NCBI GenBank assembly: GCA_036788195.1
Contig: DAIQNX010000009.1
Location: 1 to 64,000 of the forward strand
Length of the DNA stretch: 64,000 bases
Direction of reading: 5' to 3'
Source: CALFXN01 sp937957815
GTDB lineage: Bacteria; Synergistota; Synergistia; Synergistales; Aminobacteriaceae
The position numbers and the translations under genes were made by a program. Each line of letters begins with the position of its first letter. Position 1 is the stretch's first letter. The notes under the pieces are model-generated. The model was not told the DNA's origin. It saw only the letters and a program-made list of their open reading frames with translations, and searched no databases. Below are positions 32,239 through 40,260 of the stretch, one piece after another.

Positions 32239-32825
32239 AATCCCTGTTTTTCTCCCTCTGGAAGTATCTGGGAAAAATCCAGAGGGGCATCATGATCGTG
32301 ACATCCGTACTCGTCGTCATTCTGATTCTCGTACAGGTTGCGCTCCGCTATCTCTTCAAGCTGCCGCTGATGGGGGTCGAAGAGCTGGCGTGTATGGTCG
32401 GATTCTGGATGTACTTCGTTGGCGCCGCGAACGGCTCCCGCGAACGGAGCCACATCAAGGCCGACCTTTTGCACACATTCATCAGGAACAAGAGCGCGCT
32501 CTTCTGGGCGAAATCCATTGGAGCCTTCACGGTGACCATACTCGCGGGAATCATGATTTCGTGGACCTGGAAGTATTTCCAGTGGTCGCTGAAGAGCTGG
32601 GAGCGATCTCCGGCGCTGATGATTCCGATGGTGTACGCACAGGCGAGCCTGCTCGTGAGCGCGATCCTTATGTTTTTCTATTTCCTCGTTGAGCTGGTCG
32701 ACTACGTCAGGCAGGCGTGCGGAGAGCCGCCGTTCGATCTTCCTGCAGACGAAGAGGCCGTCGCCTGCGATTCCGGCGACGTCTCTCTCTCCGAGGCGGT
32801 TTCCCCGAAGGGAAAGGGAGCGTAA
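32235..32825 (+). CDS. dctQ: TRAP transporter small membrane subunit (DctQ family)
   Basis: 196 residues, four membrane helices, with family pattern LMGVEELACMVGFWMYFVGA followed by a charged loop GSRERSHIKADLL. It has a C-terminal hydrophilic extension of about 45 residues (from CGEPPFDLP), longer than in the other two DctQ proteins of the window and of unknown role. RBS AAGGAGG. Coupled to iclR by a 4-bp overlap and followed by dctM after 3 nt. Confidence 0.92.
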   Translation: MKSLFFSLWKYLGKIQRGIMIVTSVLVVILILVQVALRYLFKLPLMGVEELACMVGFWMYFVGAANGSRERSHIKADLLHTFIRNKSALFWAKSIGAFTVTILAGIMISWTWKYFQWSLKSWERSPALMIPMVYAQASLLVSAILMFFYFLVELVDYVRQACGEPPFDLPADEEAVACDSGDVSLSEAVSPKGKGA

Positions 32826-32828
32826 CTC

Positions 32829-34130
32829 ATGCATATCATTATCGACCTCATCATTCTCGTCTCTACCATCGTCTTCGGAATCCCGGTCCCGTTCTGCTTC
32901 ATGGCGGCCGCACTGTACATGGGCCTCATATTCTTTCCGGATTTCTCGTTCCTCATGACGGTGGGTTTCCGAGGGCTGAATTCCCTGACGCTGCTCTCGA
33001 TCCCGTTTTTCATCATGGCCGGGGCCCTCATGGGAAGCGCCGGAATCGCAGAGCGTCTGACGGAATTCGCGAACTCGATGCTCGGACGCATCAAGGGCGG
33101 CATGGGCGCGGCGACGATCGTCGCATGCGCGATCTTCGGGGCCATTTCCGGAACGTGTTCCTCCGCAGTTGCATGCATCGGGAGCATCATGATCCCGAGA
33201 CTCGAAGCCCTCGGCTACCCGCGGGGATACAGCACCGGCATGGTCAGCTGCGCGGCCGTTCTCGGACAGCTCATCCCGCCGAGCGTTCCGATGATCCTCT
33301 ACGGATGGGTCACGCAGCAATCGGTCGCCGCGTGCTTCCTCTCGACCGTGGTTCCCGGACTCCTGACCATGACGCTTTTCTGCATCATCAATTTCTTTAT
33401 GTGCCGGAATTTCCCGACCATACGCGTCGATCCTCCGCTGCCGCCGAAACAGCGGAACGCCGTTATCCTCACATCGTTCAAGCGCGGTTTCTGGAGCCTC
33501 CTGATGCCCGTCATCATCCTCGGCGGTATCTACGGCGGCATCACAACGCCTACGGAATCGGCGGCCGTTGCGGTCGCCTATTCAGTGTTCGTCGGATTCC
33601 TGATCCACAAGGAACTCAACATGAAGATCCTCGGCAAGGCCCTGTACTCGTCCGCAACAACCAGCGGCGTCATCACCCTGATGCTCTTCTTCGTGACGAT
33701 CCTCGGACGACTCTATACGATGAAACAGGTTCCGATGCAGATTTCGACGTTCCTTCTGAGCTTTTCGAGCAACAAATACGTCATCCTCTTCATGGTCAAC
33801 ATATTCCTCATCATCATCGGGATGCTCATGGACGACCTCAGCGGAACGATGCTCTCCGCGCCGCTCCTCATGCCGCTCATGCTCAAGATCGGCGTCCATC
33901 CGATCCACTTCGCGGCGATCCTCGGGACGAACCTCGGGCTCGGGAACGTCACCCCTCCCACGGCACCCATTCTCTATCTCGGAGGCCGCATCGGAAACGT
34001 CTCGATCGACCAGTACATCAAGCCCGCGCTTATATTCATGATTTTCGGCAATATCCCCATCATTATTCTGACGACCTACTTCCCCGGGTTGTCCATGTGG
34101 CTTCCGCGACTGCTGATGGGGGTAAAATAG
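32829..34130 (+). CDS. dctM: TRAP transporter large membrane subunit (DctM family)
   Basis: 433 residues, about 12 helices. Motifs: SIPFFIMAGALMGSAG, GAISGTCSSAVACIG (with SS-A replacing the more usual NP-A), QLIPPSVPMILYG, GGIYGGITTPTESAAVAV and NVTPPTAPILYLGG. RBS GGGAG 8 nt before ATG. It lies between dctQ and dctP; unlike the two other systems, the binding-protein gene follows the permeases. Confidence 0.95.
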   Translation: MHIIIDLIILVSTIVFGIPVPFCFMAAALYMGLIFFPDFSFLMTVGFRGLNSLTLLSIPFFIMAGALMGSAGIAERLTEFANSMLGRIKGGMGAATIVACAIFGAISGTCSSAVACIGSIMIPRLEALGYPRGYSTGMVSCAAVLGQLIPPSVPMILYGWVTQQSVAACFLSTVVPGLLTMTLFCIINFFMCRNFPTIRVDPPLPPKQRNAVILTSFKRGFWSLLMPVIILGGIYGGITTPTESAAVAVAYSVFVGFLIHKELNMKILGKALYSSATTSGVITLMLFFVTILGRLYTMKQVPMQISTFLLSFSSNKYVILFMVNIFLIIIGMLMDDLSGTMLSAPLLMPLMLKIGVHPIHFAAILGTNLGLGNVTPPTAPILYLGGRIGNVSIDQYIKPALIFMIFGNIPIIILTTYFPGLSMWLPRLLMGVK

Positions 34131-34245
34131 CAAAGGGGCGTGTCCTTTGAAAGGAGGTGACGGCGGGACCGGAACATTCCGATATCGGCGGTATTCGTGA
34201 AGTCCCGAAGCGTCTTTACGTGTGAGTATCGAACGGAGGTGTACG

Positions 34246-35283
34246 ATGAGCACGAAACGATCACTGGCTCTCATATTTACCCTTGTTCTCACGCTCGGAA
34301 TCGTCGCCATACTCGCCCAGTCTCCGGCACAGGCCGAACCGCAGTACAAGTGGAGGCTCGCGCAGGTGCATCCGGTTGACAGCGATTTCGACATCCGGGC
34401 GAAAGCGTTCGCCAAGAAGGTCTTCGACCGGAGCAAGGGGCGCATTCAGATCGACGTATTCTCGGGCGGCGTTCTCGGCGACTGGACCGAAACGTTTGAA
34501 ATGCTGATGCGCGGCACCATCGAAATGACGATGGCCCAGGCCAACGCCAATTTCGACCCGAAGCTGAACCTGGCCTACTACTTCCCGTACCTCGTCAAGG
34601 ACATGGACGAGGCCAAGAAGGTCTACGGACAGGATGGATGGGCGTACAAGATCATCCAGGATCTGTGGGCGACACACAACGTCAACGCGCTGGCGGTCTT
34701 CCCGGTCGGAATGGCCGGTGTTTCCCTGAAAACAAAGCCCGCGGATTACGCAAATCCGACAGTCTCCAAGGGACTCAAGGTTCGCGTCATGCCCATCAAA
34801 CCCTGCGAGCTGACTTACGAAGCCCTCGGATACATCGCCACGCCGATCCCGTACGCCGAGGCCTATAGCGCCATTCAGACCGGCATCGCAGACGGCCAGA
34901 TGGGCGGGCCTCCCTTCCAGGCATGGCAGTTCAAGGACGTCAACAAAGTCTGGATCCAGTACAACGACTTCTTCGAGTCCTGGTGGTTCGCCATCAACAT
35001 GGACCTCTGGAAGAAGCTTTCCAAGGAAGATCAGGATATCGTCCGCACCGCGGCGAACGAAGAATCCCTGATCCGCTGGGACAACGTCGCGAAGGAAGAC
35101 GAAGAATACCGTCAGAAACTGAAGGCGGAGTACGGCTGGGAAATCGTCATTCTGACCGCCGATCAGCTGAAGACCTGTGCCGATCACGTCCGCAAGGTCG
35201 TGTGGCCGAAGATGGAAGAGCTCGTCGGCAAGGAACTGATGGACAAGATCTACAAGGAATCCGGCATCGAGAAAGCGAAGTAA
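34246..35283 (+). CDS. dctP: TRAP transporter periplasmic substrate-binding protein (DctP family)
   Basis: 345 residues with signal peptide (SLALIFTLVLTLGIVAILAQ, cleavage likely after AQA). Family features: YKWRLAQVHPVDSDFDIRA, FSGGVLGDWTETFEM, VFPVGMAGVSLKTKP, LKVRVMPIKPCEL with the conserved Arg, and GIADGQMGGPPFQAW, where GQ-GGPP replaces the usual GQENP, hinting at a different ligand class. ATG 34246 has CGGAGG upstream. Followed by a strong terminator and then the ort genes, so binding protein may be made in excess. Confidence 0.93.
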   Translation: MSTKRSLALIFTLVLTLGIVAILAQSPAQAEPQYKWRLAQVHPVDSDFDIRAKAFAKKVFDRSKGRIQIDVFSGGVLGDWTETFEMLMRGTIEMTMAQANANFDPKLNLAYYFPYLVKDMDEAKKVYGQDGWAYKIIQDLWATHNVNALAVFPVGMAGVSLKTKPADYANPTVSKGLKVRVMPIKPCELTYEALGYIATPIPYAEAYSAIQTGIADGQMGGPPFQAWQFKDVNKVWIQYNDFFESWWFAINMDLWKKLSKEDQDIVRTAANEESLIRWDNVAKEDEEYRQKLKAEYGWEIVILTADQLKTCADHVRKVVWPKMEELVGKELMDKIYKESGIEKAK

Positions 35284-35297
35284 GCGAGACCCAACGG

Positions 35298-35326
35298 GCG
35301 GGGGGCTTCGGCCTCCCGCTTTTTTT
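35298..35326 (+). terminator. Terminator between dctP and the aminotransferase-ort genes
   Basis: Nine-pair stem (GCGGGGGGC with GCCTCCCGC, one G-T pair), TTCG tetraloop, then seven T. Only 27 nt separate it from the next start codon, with no promoter-like sequence, so the downstream genes appear to depend on read-through. Confidence 0.9.
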
Positions 35327-35353
35327 AGGAACCCCGAAAGGAGATGTCATACG

Positions 35354-36709
35354 GTGACTCGGAATCTCAGCAACTGTCTGCGACTCGTCGAAGAAGACAG
35401 GGCAATCACTTCCCCCGGAGCAAAAGTTCCCTACTATCCTCTGGTCGTCCGGAAAGGATCGGGAGCGGTCATCGAGGATGCGGACGGGAACTCGTATATA
35501 GATCTTCTCGCAAGCGCCGGAGCCGTCAACACAGGTCACTGTCACCCGCGGGTCGTGGAAGCGATTCAGAGGCAGGCGGAGAACCTCATCCTCTACACAC
35601 ACGTCTACATGTACCACGAACCAATCATCGACCTGACGAAGGAACTCATCGCGATCACGCCGGGGGATTACCGAAAACGGGTCTTCTACGGACTCTGTGG
35701 TTCGGATTCGAACGACGGAGCGATCAAGATGGCCCGATGGGCGACGGGACGCAGCAAGATCGTCGCCTTCATCCGCGCGTACCATGGGAGCACCTTCGGC
35801 GCGCTGAGCCTGAGCGGTGTCAGTCTCCCGATGGTACGCGGCATGGGGCCGCTCGTTCCGGAGATCTATCACGTTCCGTATCCCGATCCGTACAGGACTC
35901 CGTTCCCCGATATGTCGCCGGATCAGGTTTCGGATTTCTGCATCGAGCAGATCCGGATCGCATTCTCGAGTTACCTTCCGCCCGATGAAGTTGCAGCCAT
36001 ATTCATTGAACCGATTCAGGGCGACGCGGGATTGGTCGTTCCGCCCCTGAAGTTCATGAAGGATCTTCGCGCCCTGTGCGACGAATACGGCATCCTGCTG
36101 ATCTCGGAGGAGGTCCAGCAGGGATTCGGCAGAACCGGCAAATGGTTCGGCATCGAGAACTTCGGTGTCGTCCCGGACGCGATCGTCATGGGAAAGGGGA
36201 TCGCTTCCGGGCTGCCGCTCGGCGGCGTCGTCGCGAGGGCCGAGTACATGGACAACTGGCAGGCTCCTGCCCACCTCTTCACCGCCGCAGGAAACCCGGT
36301 CTGCTGCGCGGCTGCCCTTGCAACGATCGGCGTGATCCGCGACGAAGGACTTCTCGAACATACGACAAAGCTCGGCGAACACGTCATGGCTCGTTTCAGG
36401 AAAATGCAGGAGCGGTTCGAGATCATCGGTGACGTTCGCGGCATCGGTCTGTCCGTCGGAGTCGACCTCGTTACCGATCGCACGACGAAAGAGCGCAACC
36501 GGATTGCGGCCGCGAAAATCTGCTACCGCGCGTGGGAAAAGGGGTTGCTTCTTTCCTTCTTCAGCGGGTCGGTCCTCCGCATCCAGCCGCCTCTCGTGAT
36601 CAGCCGGGAGCAGATGGACATCGCACTCGACTCGATCGAAGAGTCTTTTGAGGATTTCACCGCGGGCCGCATTCCGGATTCCGTCCTCGATACCGTCAAA
36701 GGCTGGTAA
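35354..36709 (+). CDS. Class III aminotransferase-fold PLP enzyme (aminotransferase or racemase)
   Basis: 451 residues, fold type I class III. Cofactor-binding lysine K281 in VMGKGIASGLPLGG; YHGSTFGA (143-150) contacts the PLP ring. The Asp that normally bonds the pyridine nitrogen (VDEVQ) is Glu: SEEVQQGFGRTG, E252. Members of this class include omega-amino acid transaminases and amino-acid 2-epimerases, so the reaction is open. GTG 35354 has AAAGGAG 10 nt upstream. Encoded directly before ortA/ortB (23 nt), it plausibly makes or feeds 2-amino-4-oxopentanoate, for instance by transaminating the 4-amino group of 2,4-diaminopentanoate (inference). Confidence 0.9.
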   Translation: MTRNLSNCLRLVEEDRAITSPGAKVPYYPLVVRKGSGAVIEDADGNSYIDLLASAGAVNTGHCHPRVVEAIQRQAENLILYTHVYMYHEPIIDLTKELIAITPGDYRKRVFYGLCGSDSNDGAIKMARWATGRSKIVAFIRAYHGSTFGALSLSGVSLPMVRGMGPLVPEIYHVPYPDPYRTPFPDMSPDQVSDFCIEQIRIAFSSYLPPDEVAAIFIEPIQGDAGLVVPPLKFMKDLRALCDEYGILLISEEVQQGFGRTGKWFGIENFGVVPDAIVMGKGIASGLPLGGVVARAEYMDNWQAPAHLFTAAGNPVCCAAALATIGVIRDEGLLEHTTKLGEHVMARFRKMQERFEIIGDVRGIGLSVGVDLVTDRTTKERNRIAAAKICYRAWEKGLLLSFFSGSVLRIQPPLVISREQMDIALDSIEESFEDFTAGRIPDSVLDTVKGW

Positions 36710-36732
36710 AAATTCGAAAGGAGAGACGTTCA

Positions 36733-37044
36733 ATGCAGGAAACAGTGCTCCGGGGATCGTGGGTTCAGATCGAACGGGTCGTTTTGCGGCCCGAGCAACG
36801 GGCGCCCCACATCCCGGAAGAGACGCGGAAGGTCCCCCTGAAACTCTGGGCGAAAGGATTTCTCGAACAGGACGCGAATATCGGAGACACCGTCGCGATC
36901 CGGACATCGATCGGGCGGTGCCTCACGGGAAAACTCCTCGCAGTCAATCCTCCGTACGTTCACGGGTTCGGGCGGCCGATCCCCGAGCTTCTCGAAGTGG
37001 GAGAGGAACTTCGGAGCCTTATCGCGAAGGAGGAATCCAGATGA
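36733..37044 (+). CDS. ortA: 2-amino-4-oxopentanoate thiolase, alpha subunit
   Basis: 103 residues matching the small OrtA subunit: begins GSWVQIERVVLRPEQRAPH, then VPLKLWAKGFL, GDTVAIRTSIGR and GKLLAVNPPYVHGFGRP. With OrtB it splits 2-amino-4-oxopentanoate with CoA into acetyl-CoA and alanine, the last step of anaerobic ornithine oxidation. RBS AAAGGAGAG before ATG; stop overlaps ortB by 4 bp. The ornithine racemase, aminomutase and diaminopentanoate dehydrogenase genes that usually accompany it are absent from this window. Confidence 0.9.
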   Translation: MQETVLRGSWVQIERVVLRPEQRAPHIPEETRKVPLKLWAKGFLEQDANIGDTVAIRTSIGRCLTGKLLAVNPPYVHGFGRPIPELLEVGEELRSLIAKEESR

Positions 37045-38462
37045 CGGGGACAAGCTATCAGGAGGTCATGTCCCGAAAGGTCGAAATCATGAAGCGCGCG
37101 CTCGGGCTCGACTACGGAGAATTCGAGCGCGGCGGCATCGTGTTCGACTACGAGGAAATGATGCGGAAGGCGGGGTACTCTCTCGAAGAGGTCCGCGCGA
37201 TTCAGGCGGAGACGAACGTGGGGAATACGCCTCTCATCGAGCTGAAGAACCTGACGGCCGCGGCACGGGCGCTCGCTCCGAAGGGAAAGGGAGCCCGGAT
37301 TTTCCTCAAGGACGAAGCCTGCAATCCTTCGGGAAGCTTCAAGGATCGTCGCGCGTCCGTATCGTGCTATTACGCAAAAAAGCGTGGCTACGAAGGCGTC
37401 ATCGCCGCAACGAGCGGGAATTACGGCGCAGCCGTCGCGTCGCAGGCGAACATGCGCAACCTCAAGTGCATCATTCTCCAGGAGCTCTTCGACAGCCGTT
37501 TCGTCGGCCAGCCGGAGATCCTCGAGAAGGGACGGAAGTGCGAGGCGTACGGCGCGGAAGTGCTCCAGATGACCGTCGGACCGGAGCTCTTCTACAACTT
37601 CCTTCTCGTCCTGGAAGAGACGGGCTTTTTCAACGCGTCGCTGTACACGCCGTTCGGCATCGCGGGAATCGAGACCCTGGGATCGGAAATCGTCGATCAG
37701 TTCATGCAGCGCGAGAGGCGCCACCCAGACGCGGTCGTCGTGACGAACGCGGGAGGCGGCAATCTCACCGGAACGGCACGCGGACTTCGGAAAGCGGGGG
37801 CCAAAGACACCATCGTCATCGGTGCGAGCGTCGATCTCTCGGGACTTCACATGGCGAGCGACCGCGACTTCAACCGAAAATCCTTCACGACGGGGCACAC
37901 GGGATTCGGCATTCCGTTCACAACATGGCCCGACAGGTCGGACGTACCCCGGAACGCGGCGCGACCGCTGCGCTACATGGACCGGTACGTCACCATCACA
38001 CAGGGCGAAGTCTTCTACATGACGGAGGCGCTCTCCGTCATCGAAGGGCTCGACAGGGGGCCGGCGGGGAACACCTCGCTGACGGCGGCCTTCGCGATCG
38101 CGCAGGAGATGGACCGCGACAAAACGATTGTCGTTCAGGAGACGGAATACACGGGTGCCGGAAAGCACGTGACCGCCCAACTGACTTTCGCACGGGAGAA
38201 CGGCATCGAGATCCGGAGGGGAGACCCGAAGGAACAGATCCCCGGAAAGAATATCGTCATCCCGGTCGATCCGTCGATGATCCGGGCGAAGGATCTGTCG
38301 CTCGACGATCTCAGGGTCTCGTACCTTCACAATGCAATGAAAAATCGGCCGGCCGCCTCGCCGGAGCAGCTCAGCGACATCGAGACTCGATATCTCGCCG
38401 AAGAACTCGGCATTGCGACGTCAGCGCTCGAGCCGCTTCTCTTGCGGGCGCGACGAGCGTAG
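37041..38462 (+). CDS. ortB: 2-amino-4-oxopentanoate thiolase, beta (PLP) subunit
   Basis: 473 residues, PLP fold type II like threonine synthase. Schiff-base lysine K101 in NPSGSFKDRRAS, phosphate loop candidates TSGNYGAAVASQA and NAGGGNLTGTARGL. OrtB carries the catalytic PLP of the thiolase that releases alanine and acetyl-CoA. ATG 37041 overlaps the ortA stop (ATGA) with GAAGGAGG upstream. Length and motifs match functional OrtB; nothing suggests decay. Terminator follows. Confidence 0.92.
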   Translation: MTGTSYQEVMSRKVEIMKRALGLDYGEFERGGIVFDYEEMMRKAGYSLEEVRAIQAETNVGNTPLIELKNLTAAARALAPKGKGARIFLKDEACNPSGSFKDRRASVSCYYAKKRGYEGVIAATSGNYGAAVASQANMRNLKCIILQELFDSRFVGQPEILEKGRKCEAYGAEVLQMTVGPELFYNFLLVLEETGFFNASLYTPFGIAGIETLGSEIVDQFMQRERRHPDAVVVTNAGGGNLTGTARGLRKAGAKDTIVIGASVDLSGLHMASDRDFNRKSFTTGHTGFGIPFTTWPDRSDVPRNAARPLRYMDRYVTITQGEVFYMTEALSVIEGLDRGPAGNTSLTAAFAIAQEMDRDKTIVVQETEYTGAGKHVTAQLTFARENGIEIRRGDPKEQIPGKNIVIPVDPSMIRAKDLSLDDLRVSYLHNAMKNRPAASPEQLSDIETRYLAEELGIATSALEPLLLRARRA

Positions 38463-38496
38463 CATATAACCGGACCGAACGAGACGGTGAATGGCT

Positions 38497-38531
38497 AAGC
38501 GGGGGAGAGCGATACGCTCTCTTTCGCTTTC
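38497..38531 (+). terminator. Terminator of the ort operon
   Basis: Inner stem GAGAGC/GCTCTC with outer AAGCG/CGCTT, followed by an imperfect T run (TTTCTTT). It lies between convergent ortB and xth. Confidence 0.65.
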
Positions 38532-38560
38532 TTTATGGATGTACTGAGATCGAACCCAGC

Positions 38561-39343
38561 CTACAGATCGAAGCTCGCGATGACCGGGGTATGGTCCGAC
38601 GGTCGCTCCCACCCCCGCGGAACCCTGTCGATGAAAGCGTCGATCGACCTTTCGGCGACGTCAGGCGACGCGAGAATGTGATCGATGCGCCATCCGATGT
38701 TCCGCTCGAGCGCTCCTTTCACCCTGTAATCGAAAAACGAAAACTCCCCCGCGTCGGGCCGGTGCTTCCTGAACACGTCGACGAATCCCCGGTCGAGAAC
38801 CGCGCGATACGCCGCCTGGGCATCCTCGTGAAAACAGACGTGGTTCCGCTTGTTCTCCGGATGCGTGACGTCGGCATCCGTCGGAGCGATATTCAGGTCT
38901 CCCGTCCAGACGAGCGGCTTGCCGATGTACTCCCGGTCGAACAGGGCCCGAAGACGGGCAAAGAAACGAAGCTTCACCGCGTAGTCGGGGAGCGAAATAT
39001 CCTTTCCCTGTGGAACGTAGGTATTCACGACGGAGACGCCGCGACAGACGCATCGGAGAACGCGCGTCTCGCCGTCGGGAAGCTCGCCGTCGCCGAGTCC
39101 GAACGAGACGTCTCCAAGCGCTTCCCTGCTCACGGCCGCGACGCCGTTGTACGATTTTTCTCCGCGGAACGCGGCGTGGTACCCCATCTCTTCGAAGTCT
39201 CCGAGCGGAAAATCCGCGTCGACGGCTTTCGTTTCCTGAATGCAGAGAAGGTCCACCGGCTGCTTCGCAAGCCACCGGCGAAGGATCGGAAGGCGACTGC
39301 GGACGGAGTTCACATTGAACGATGCGATGCGAAATTCCGACAT
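38561..39343 (-). CDS. xth: Exodeoxyribonuclease III
   Basis: 260 residues of the EEP/AP-endonuclease family that cleaves abasic sites and degrades 3' ends. Motifs: IASFNVNSVRSRL, CIQETK (catalytic Glu), SYNGVAAVS, VNTYVPQG, WTGDLNIAPTD and the C-terminal WRIDHILAS and SDHTPV (catalytic His). ATG 39343 has GGGGAG 10 nt upstream; its start overlaps no other gene, and the EamA stop is 8 nt upstream. Convergent with ortB. Confidence 0.95.
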   Translation of the reverse strand: MSEFRIASFNVNSVRSRLPILRRWLAKQPVDLLCIQETKAVDADFPLGDFEEMGYHAAFRGEKSYNGVAAVSREALGDVSFGLGDGELPDGETRVLRCVCRGVSVVNTYVPQGKDISLPDYAVKLRFFARLRALFDREYIGKPLVWTGDLNIAPTDADVTHPENKRNHVCFHEDAQAAYRAVLDRGFVDVFRKHRPDAGEFSFFDYRVKGALERNIGWRIDHILASPDVAERSIDAFIDRVPRGWERPSDHTPVIASFDL

Positions 39344-39350
39344 GGAACGA

Positions 39351-40247
39351 TCACTCCCCTTTCGAAGCCCGTACGGAACCAAGAGACATGCTGAGCAGCC
39401 CCATCAGGAGGAGCACGATGCCAGACATGCTCACGAAGGTCAGGGACTCCCCGAGGAGCAGAACTCCAAGGAGAAACGCCGTCAGCGGTTCGGTCAACGT
39501 CAGGGTATACGCCGTACTCATCGGAGTCGTCAGAAGCCCCCTGCTGAAAAGCGTATACGGGAGCGCCGTCGCGAGCGCCCCGAGATGCAACGCGACTCCC
39601 GTGCCCCGCACCGATACGATCCACGACATATCGGACAGCAGCAGAAACGGTGTCAGAACGAGCGCACCGAGACACAGCGCCGCAACCGCCGCATCCTCCG
39701 AAGGACGGACGCGGCCAATCCCCTTGATGCCGATCCCGCAGAACGCGTAACAGACTGATGCGATTGCCGCCAGCGACACCCCCGCCGCGTTTGCGGTCAT
39801 TTCACTTCCACCGCGCGAGAGCAGGCAACACCCGGTGATCGCGAGAAACGTCGCGATACCCCAGCGAAACGTCAGTCGTTCCCCGTAGACAACCCTGCCG
39901 AGAACGCCGGCCGCAACGGGAGCACTTCCAACCGCGACCATCGTTCCGACCGCGACGCCGGTCAGGCGTAATGAGCTGAAGAAGCAGATCTGGAACAACG
40001 CCATGCCAAGCGCAGCTGGAATGCATGCCCTCCAGGGCCATGCTCCCCGGAAGAGAGCGAATCCTCGGCGCGCCATCGAGAAAAGAAGGAGCAACATCCC
40101 CGCGATACCGATGCGAACCGCCCCCACGACAAGCGGAGAAACCTCCATCGGAGAAAGAAGCGCCTGTGCCGTCCCGGACGTCCCCCAGAAGATGCCCGCC
40201 GCGATGATCGCGAAGGTACCTGCGGAATCGCCTTTCAGCTTCCTCAC
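39351..40247 (-). CDS. EamA/DMT family transporter
   Basis: 298 residues with ten predicted membrane helices in two EamA repeats (first GIFWGTSGTAQALL, second SVCYAFCGIGIKGIG), ending with the typical LTEPLTAFLLGVLLLGE and GIVLLLMG. Family members export amino acids, nucleosides or other metabolites; the substrate is unknown. The GTG start at 40247 abuts a purine-rich stretch (AAAGGGGA), so initiation is uncertain by a few codons. It starts 14 nt after the dehydrogenase stop, suggesting an operon with it and xth. Confidence 0.9.
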   Translation of the reverse strand: MRKLKGDSAGTFAIIAAGIFWGTSGTAQALLSPMEVSPLVVGAVRIGIAGMLLLLFSMARRGFALFRGAWPWRACIPAALGMALFQICFFSSLRLTGVAVGTMVAVGSAPVAAGVLGRVVYGERLTFRWGIATFLAITGCCLLSRGGSEMTANAAGVSLAAIASVCYAFCGIGIKGIGRVRPSEDAAVAALCLGALVLTPFLLLSDMSWIVSVRGTGVALHLGALATALPYTLFSRGLLTTPMSTAYTLTLTEPLTAFLLGVLLLGESLTFVSMSGIVLLLMGLLSMSLGSVRASKGE

Positions 40248-40260
40248 TCCCCTTTCCGGT

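Noticed and set aside
37364..39394. A 676-codon plus-strand frame across ortB and xth
   Set aside because: It is out of frame with ortB and antisense to exonuclease III, and it crosses the ort terminator.
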